From Nitrosomonas sp. Nm33 (lineage in GTDB: Bacteria; Pseudomonadota; Gammaproteobacteria; Burkholderiales; Nitrosomonadaceae): a stretch of 38,268 bases of DNA. The translations under genes were made by a program, and so were the position numbers. Of this stretch, positions 35,091-38,268 are shown piece by piece (the stretch's first letter is position 1; each line of letters opens with the position of its first letter). Location of the stretch: NCBI RefSeq assembly GCF_900107265.1, contig NZ_FNPJ01000025.1:1-38268 (forward strand). Direction: 5' to 3'. A model generated the notes under the pieces. That model was not told where the DNA came from and searched no databases. It worked only from the letters and a program-made list of their open reading frames with translations.

Positions 35091-35382
35091 GTTCAGTCTG
35101 ACTTTGGCGAGATCATGGCGCTATTGATTGTGCTGGCATTCAATCATACGCTTCAATATGTCGTTACCCGCCAGCAAAGCATTATCCAAACGAAGGTTGT
35201 CTTGTTGATAGCCTTTGCTGGCGCTGGCTCGCAAACTCATTATCCTGGATCTCAAATTAACGACGCCGGAGACATTGTTTGGCTTGGCTGCCATTACCTT
35301 GGCTGTTGGTATAACTTATTGGTTAATGCGTGAACGTGATGATCATCTTTCTCGCAATGCTGTGAAAGAAGTGAGGGCTTGA
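35091..35382 (+). pseudogene. Frameshifted remnant of a PsiE-family membrane protein
   Basis: Two frames together give the C-terminal two thirds of a PsiE-like (phosphate-starvation-inducible E family) protein. The first frame (from about 35091) reads FGEIMALLIVLAFNHTLQY and QSIIQTKVVLLIAFAG. At about 35215-35222 the match moves to the next frame: ALARKLIILDLKLTTPETLF, AAITLAVGITYWLMRERD, to the TGA at 35380-35382. The first membrane span and true start are absent, cut off at the GNAT stop. A start codon at 35115 in the first frame would give only a short hybrid peptide. The family name is from memory of the ARKLIILDLK-type signature. Confidence 0.65.
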
Positions 35383-35997
35383 AAACGTATACAGGGGCAG
35401 CAGCAATGCTCACTTTGCGTGTGCATGATGGCGCCGCTGCATTAGAAAGCTAGTACCCTTATACAAGCCCCGGTGCGTATGTGTCAACCGTTATACGGAA
35501 GCATCACAGTGGCGGCAACGGAAACCCTGGCTGCCCATTTTTTCGAAGAAGTCATGCTGCCGATTTATCTATGATTATTTCCTGCACAGGCTGCGCTCAT
35601 ATTATGAGTGACTATTTTCACAAGCTCGCCTCCGATTTTCAAAATTATTTGCATAAACAAATGCTAATATAGCGTACTCAGTAATCTGATGTTGAATACA
35701 TCAAAATCGCCGTTATGGGCTATGTAGTCAATGGTCCCGATTCTCAACATGTCGAAAAACGGTGACATCCAAAATGATGGGGTTGCTGAAGAATCTCGGG
35801 AAAGTGTGCAATGGCATATCGAAACTCATTACGCGCCTTAGGCGCATATTCTCTGTCTCCGTACAAAGTGTCGCTTTGTGCGTAAGCATCGTACTTGTGT
35901 TGGGTTTGCGAAATGATGACTCACATAACTTTTTGATAAAGCCTTAATATTTCTTCTTTATTAGGTGTACCGGAATTGCTGGTACAAGGTTTGCTCT
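35383..35997. other. Decayed stretch, 615 bp
   Basis: Apart from the scrap at 35406-35610 I recognise nothing. An open frame of 61 codons (35762-35947, plus) has no family features. Near 35838-35851 a short GCGCC-TTA-GGCGC palindrome is present. Together with the broken genes on its left and the foreign gene on its right, this looks like a graveyard of past insertions. Confidence 0.4.
35406..35610 (+). pseudogene. Possible scrap of a PAP2/vanadium-haloperoxidase-like gene
   Basis: In one frame 35406-35490 reads LRVHDGAAALES, a stop, then YPYTSPGAYVST. From 35498 another frame continues EASQWRQRKPWLPI. Together this resembles the PGxYVPT ... QW...KPW segment near the middle of bacterial PAP2/vanadium haloperoxidases. 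There is an in-frame stop and a frameshift, and nothing else of such a gene is left, so it is at most a relic. Confidence 0.25.
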
Positions 35998-37866
35998 ATG
36001 TCGGTTCCTTATGTTTCTTATTTAAGATTGAGTGTCATTGCTGCGGTAGTATTGGTTGGGTGTGCCTCAGTGCGTCAGCTTGCTGTTGATTATCCTACTG
36101 TGGAAACCGGTGATTCAAAAACACAAACAACAAAGCAGCGTCCTTTTTCGCCCGTTTCAGGGTTTTCAGTGATTGATGGTGATGATTATTATGTGCGTCT
36201 GATTTCTGAATTTGAATATAAAGGTGAAAACATTCTAAAAAAAGGCTGCACTAATATTGTGCCTTCTTATAAAAAAGGTGATTTGTCTTCAGCCTTGGTT
36301 TTTAGTGTGCGCAATGATATTTTAAAATTTAGCAATGAAGCCACTGGCTTTATATATCATTCGGCAGGCGGCAAATGTAATTTTAAATTTGATGCCAAAA
36401 AAATTAACCTGACTCCTTGGATGCGGCTGGACACCGGAAAAGAAACGCTGGTCGATTATAGTTTTTATTCGAGCGCTAACAGTGATGTCGATGTTTCAGG
36501 CTTAATTGGCGATGTTACAGCTGCCGGCAGCTTACTGTCTCTGACTGGTGTGGGTGCAGGAGTAGCTTTAATGGGGCAGTTTTCAGCTCAATGGCTTAGC
36601 AATAATCAGCAGCAACACGCCATTTTAAACAAAGATCAGCAGCAACACGCCATTTTAAACAAAGTTAAAAACAGCTCTGAATCATATTCTTTGCCTGTCA
36701 TAGTCACTTATTCTGGTAAGTCGGGTTCACTCAATCAAACCGTATTTAAAGTTTATGCGGTTGCAGAAGGAGGCATCAATATTTTAAGTTCAGATACCCA
36801 GCCTTTGGGAGAGCTGAATATTTATCCCGAAATTATTCCTTCATTATTGCTTAAAATAAAAGGGGATGGTGCGCCCAATGCACGTGATTTGTCATTTGAT
36901 GAAATTGGCTACTCGCCTATAAAAACAACGACCAGCGAAATAAAATTACTGGATTTAATTCAGCAATCTAATCATCCGTCTAAACCTAATTTAAAACCTG
37001 ATTGGAGCAATTATGCTGATGTTGAAAGCAATTGCCGCAAATTAAAATTGGTGGTGAAAGATTTAGGGTTTAATAAATTTGATCGTAATGCTTTGATTTA
37101 TTATTTCTTGCATAACAGCAATGACTGGAAAAATTACAATCTGGATCAAAAAAAATCCTTAAGCAGCCACTTAAACTCAGAATTGATAAGCAGTTACAGT
37201 AGCAAGGATTTTGGTAACTGTCTGGCCGATGATGATTATGCGGTAATGAAAGCAATGGGGCTTTCTGTCAATCTACCTTCTGATTGGCAGCAAACTATCG
37301 AGTCCAGTGAGAAAAAAGAGCGGTTGTTTACACACCTCAAATCAATTGAACGACAATTAGTTTCAGTATTAAAAAATTCAAATGAAACCGAAATGGAGCG
37401 GCAGATTTATCCTTTGCTGGCAACGGCAAAAAATGGCGATGGCACAGTATTACTGCAAAATCATTTGGGCGATTTTGGTCTTGAGCAAATGTTAAGTGTG
37501 CCCCCAGCAGCCGAAGTCAAGTCAGTCGAAGCTGCAGCAGTGCCAGCTACTATACCTGGCGAAGGACTTGTTGTTAGCGCACATCAACTGGTTCAGGTGT
37601 TTTCCGGCTTGTCTCTTGATGAGCTCAGCTGTGCCAGACCGGCTCCCAATCAACAGGTAAGTAATATAGGGATTTTACTGTTTACAACTAAAGAAGGTAG
37701 CCCCTGGGCTAAAGGTGGTGCAATGGAATTTGAGTTTGCTTCAGGAAAAATAAACCGGATTAGTTTTCAGTTGCCTAGCTTCAGGGATTTCAGGCAGGAT
37801 TTGCTGAATCATCCCGAAATTGCAGGTTGTAAAATAGATTCTTCATTTGTTGATAAGCTGCACTAA
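35998..37866 (+). CDS. Large uncharacterised lipoprotein
   Basis: I do not recognise the family. With the ATG at 35998 (the frame also opens at a GTG, 35965) the product is 622 residues. It begins with a signal peptide and lipobox VLVGCAS. The mature protein starts with a Thr/Gln-rich stretch, then a mixed alpha/beta region (about 55-170) with GDDYYVRLISEFEY. A Gly/Ala-rich hydrophobic segment (about 178-205, AGSLLSLTGVGAGVALMGQF) could insert in a membrane. The tandem repeat QQQHAILNK twice follows, then beta-rich and helical regions, with Cys scattered to the end. Codons are much more A/T-rich than in neighbours (AAA, TTA, AAT common), which suggests transfer. No partner gene is adjacent. 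Confidence 0.8.
   Translation: MSVPYVSYLRLSVIAAVVLVGCASVRQLAVDYPTVETGDSKTQTTKQRPFSPVSGFSVIDGDDYYVRLISEFEYKGENILKKGCTNIVPSYKKGDLSSALVFSVRNDILKFSNEATGFIYHSAGGKCNFKFDAKKINLTPWMRLDTGKETLVDYSFYSSANSDVDVSGLIGDVTAAGSLLSLTGVGAGVALMGQFSAQWLSNNQQQHAILNKDQQQHAILNKVKNSSESYSLPVIVTYSGKSGSLNQTVFKVYAVAEGGINILSSDTQPLGELNIYPEIIPSLLLKIKGDGAPNARDLSFDEIGYSPIKTTTSEIKLLDLIQQSNHPSKPNLKPDWSNYADVESNCRKLKLVVKDLGFNKFDRNALIYYFLHNSNDWKNYNLDQKKSLSSHLNSELISSYSSKDFGNCLADDDYAVMKAMGLSVNLPSDWQQTIESSEKKERLFTHLKSIERQLVSVLKNSNETEMERQIYPLLATAKNGDGTVLLQNHLGDFGLEQMLSVPPAAEVKSVEAAAVPATIPGEGLVVSAHQLVQVFSGLSLDELSCARPAPNQQVSNIGILLFTTKEGSPWAKGGAMEFEFASGKINRISFQLPSFRDFRQDLLNHPEIAGCKIDSSFVDKLH
36605..36664 (+). repeat. Exact 30-bp tandem duplication within the lipoprotein gene
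   Basis: Two identical 30-base units, 36605-36634 and 36635-36664, each starting ATCAGCAGCAACACGCC, encode two copies of a 10-residue unit containing QQQHAILNK. The repeat is in frame, and perfect identity points to a recent or slippage-prone event. Confidence 0.9.
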
Positions 37867-37951
37867 CCCTTTGGCTTCATGAGTGTATAGTTGATAACCC
37901 ATTAGCAGTTCAATGTATGATTATTGGAATGTGACATTTTAGCTCACGGCT

Positions 37952-38182
37952 TTAAAGTAGAATTGAGGTTAATCGTTCTGGCACAGTGGCGTGCCACTTC
38001 AGCTTTTGTTCGATAGCGTTCGCCAAGGCAGCGGTATTACTCGGTTTACCATGAACGATAAAGATTCTTTCTGGAGCTTTATTGAAGTGTTTCAGCCAAT
38101 TCAGTAAACCTGCCTGATCGGCGTGCGCGGCGTTGGAGCGCTTTGTTTTGCCACTCAGCCTCTTTTTCTTGAATATAGCCAA
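37952..38182 (-). pseudogene. C-terminal stub of an MBL-fold/beta-CASP RNA nuclease, truncated by IS630
   Basis: The frame encodes NAAHADQAGLLNWLKHF and ERIFIVHGKPSNTAALANAIEQ, then the C-terminal TVPERL tail. This is the last motif region of prokaryotic MBL-fold beta-CASP proteins (CPSF/YSH1-like RNA exonucleases): the SAHADQ His and the VHGEP His that ligands zinc. Only about the last 70 residues remain; a full protein has about 450. The 5' side is cut at the TATAGCC end of an IS630 element (38174), and the first codons come from it. It cannot be active. The equivalent 5' part is not in this window. Confidence 0.8.
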
Positions 38183-38210
38183 TCACATATAAATTGATTA
38201 TAATTTGTGA
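38174..38210 (+). repeat. Left terminal inverted repeat of an IS630 element
   Basis: TATAGCC at 38174-38180 is the exact inverse of GGCTATA at 342-348. It lies between the broken MBL gene and the transposase start, with a TA at the edge as expected for IS630 insertion. Confidence 0.6.
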
Positions 38211-38268
38211 ATGACCTATCCAGTATCATTTCGCCGTAAGGTATTATCCGTTCGAGAGAAGGATGGCC
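38211..38268 (+). CDS. IS630-family transposase, N-terminal start (3' end outside window)
   Basis: The ATG at 38211 opens a frame reading MTYPVSFRRKVLSVREKDG, which runs off the window. This matches the conserved start of IS630-family transposases (xYSxDFRxKVLxxxxxxG), the first helix of the helix-turn-helix region. It is in the same orientation as the transposase end at 1-323. The two could be parts of identical copies, but do not overlap, so identity cannot be tested here. Confidence 0.8.
   Translation, partial: MTYPVSFRRKVLSVREKDG

Noticed and set aside
35762..35947. 61-codon ORF before the large lipoprotein gene
   Set aside because: No family resemblance, and it lies in a stretch full of gene remnants.

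Overview
The window looks like a chromosomal segment of a betaproteobacterium, most likely Nitrosomonas or a close relative. This is inferred from the gene content: a long trpS of the betaproteobacterial type, a hemA-prfA-prmC-grxD cluster, an rnm/yciO/M50/trpS/scpA/scpB block, and a CADD-type PABA synthase of the kind known from Nitrosomonas. I could run no database search. Most of the sequence is ordinary housekeeping DNA, with accessory islands and several small inverted-repeat elements between genes.

Layout. Positions 1-348 are the 3' end of an IS630-family element, and 38174-38268 are the 5' end of another in the same orientation. The window is therefore bracketed by direct IS630 copies, a typical place for a contig to break. 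Next come a small DUF3147-type membrane protein (minus) and a TauE/SafE permease (plus), followed by a minus-strand stretch with mgtE, aroE, a TonB-like protein and an RNB-domain exoribonuclease. A plus-strand block follows with creA, hemA-prfA (overlapping), prmC and grxD. It ends at a terminator shared with a convergent YqaA-family gene. Then come metE/metR, divergent around a perfect MetR-type site, a glycine-zipper lipoprotein, the CADD-like gene with a TetR-type palindrome upstream, trmJ, and divergent suhB.

The main accessory region is a complete type I restriction-modification operon (hsdR, hsdM, a REP-associated tyrosine transposase, hsdS; 21643-27964). The transposase gene overlaps hsdM and hsdS by ATGA at both ends and carries REP-like palindromes within its own reading frame. 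After this, on the minus strand, come scpB/scpA, trpS, an M50 protease, a YciO-type protein and a PHP phosphoesterase (RNase AM type). On the plus strand are nnrS and a GNAT acetyltransferase. The last 3 kb is decayed or foreign: a frameshifted PsiE-family remnant, a possible haloperoxidase scrap, an AT-rich 633-codon lipoprotein gene with a 30-bp tandem duplication, and the C-terminal stub of an MBL/beta-CASP nuclease cut off by the IS630.

Small repeats are the most distinctive feature. A 103-bp terminal-inverted-repeat element occurs at 19896-19998 and 29471-29573, with a diverged inverted relic near 4445. An unrelated 122-bp inverted-repeat element abuts the second copy. A third kind, about 250 bp and rich in hairpins, lies at 14331-14578. 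I found no tRNA, rRNA or CRISPR. No wholly new multi-gene system is evident. The best candidates for a second look are the translationally embedded transposase in the restriction operon, the CADD gene with its operator, the structured 14.3-14.6 kb element and the foreign lipoprotein.
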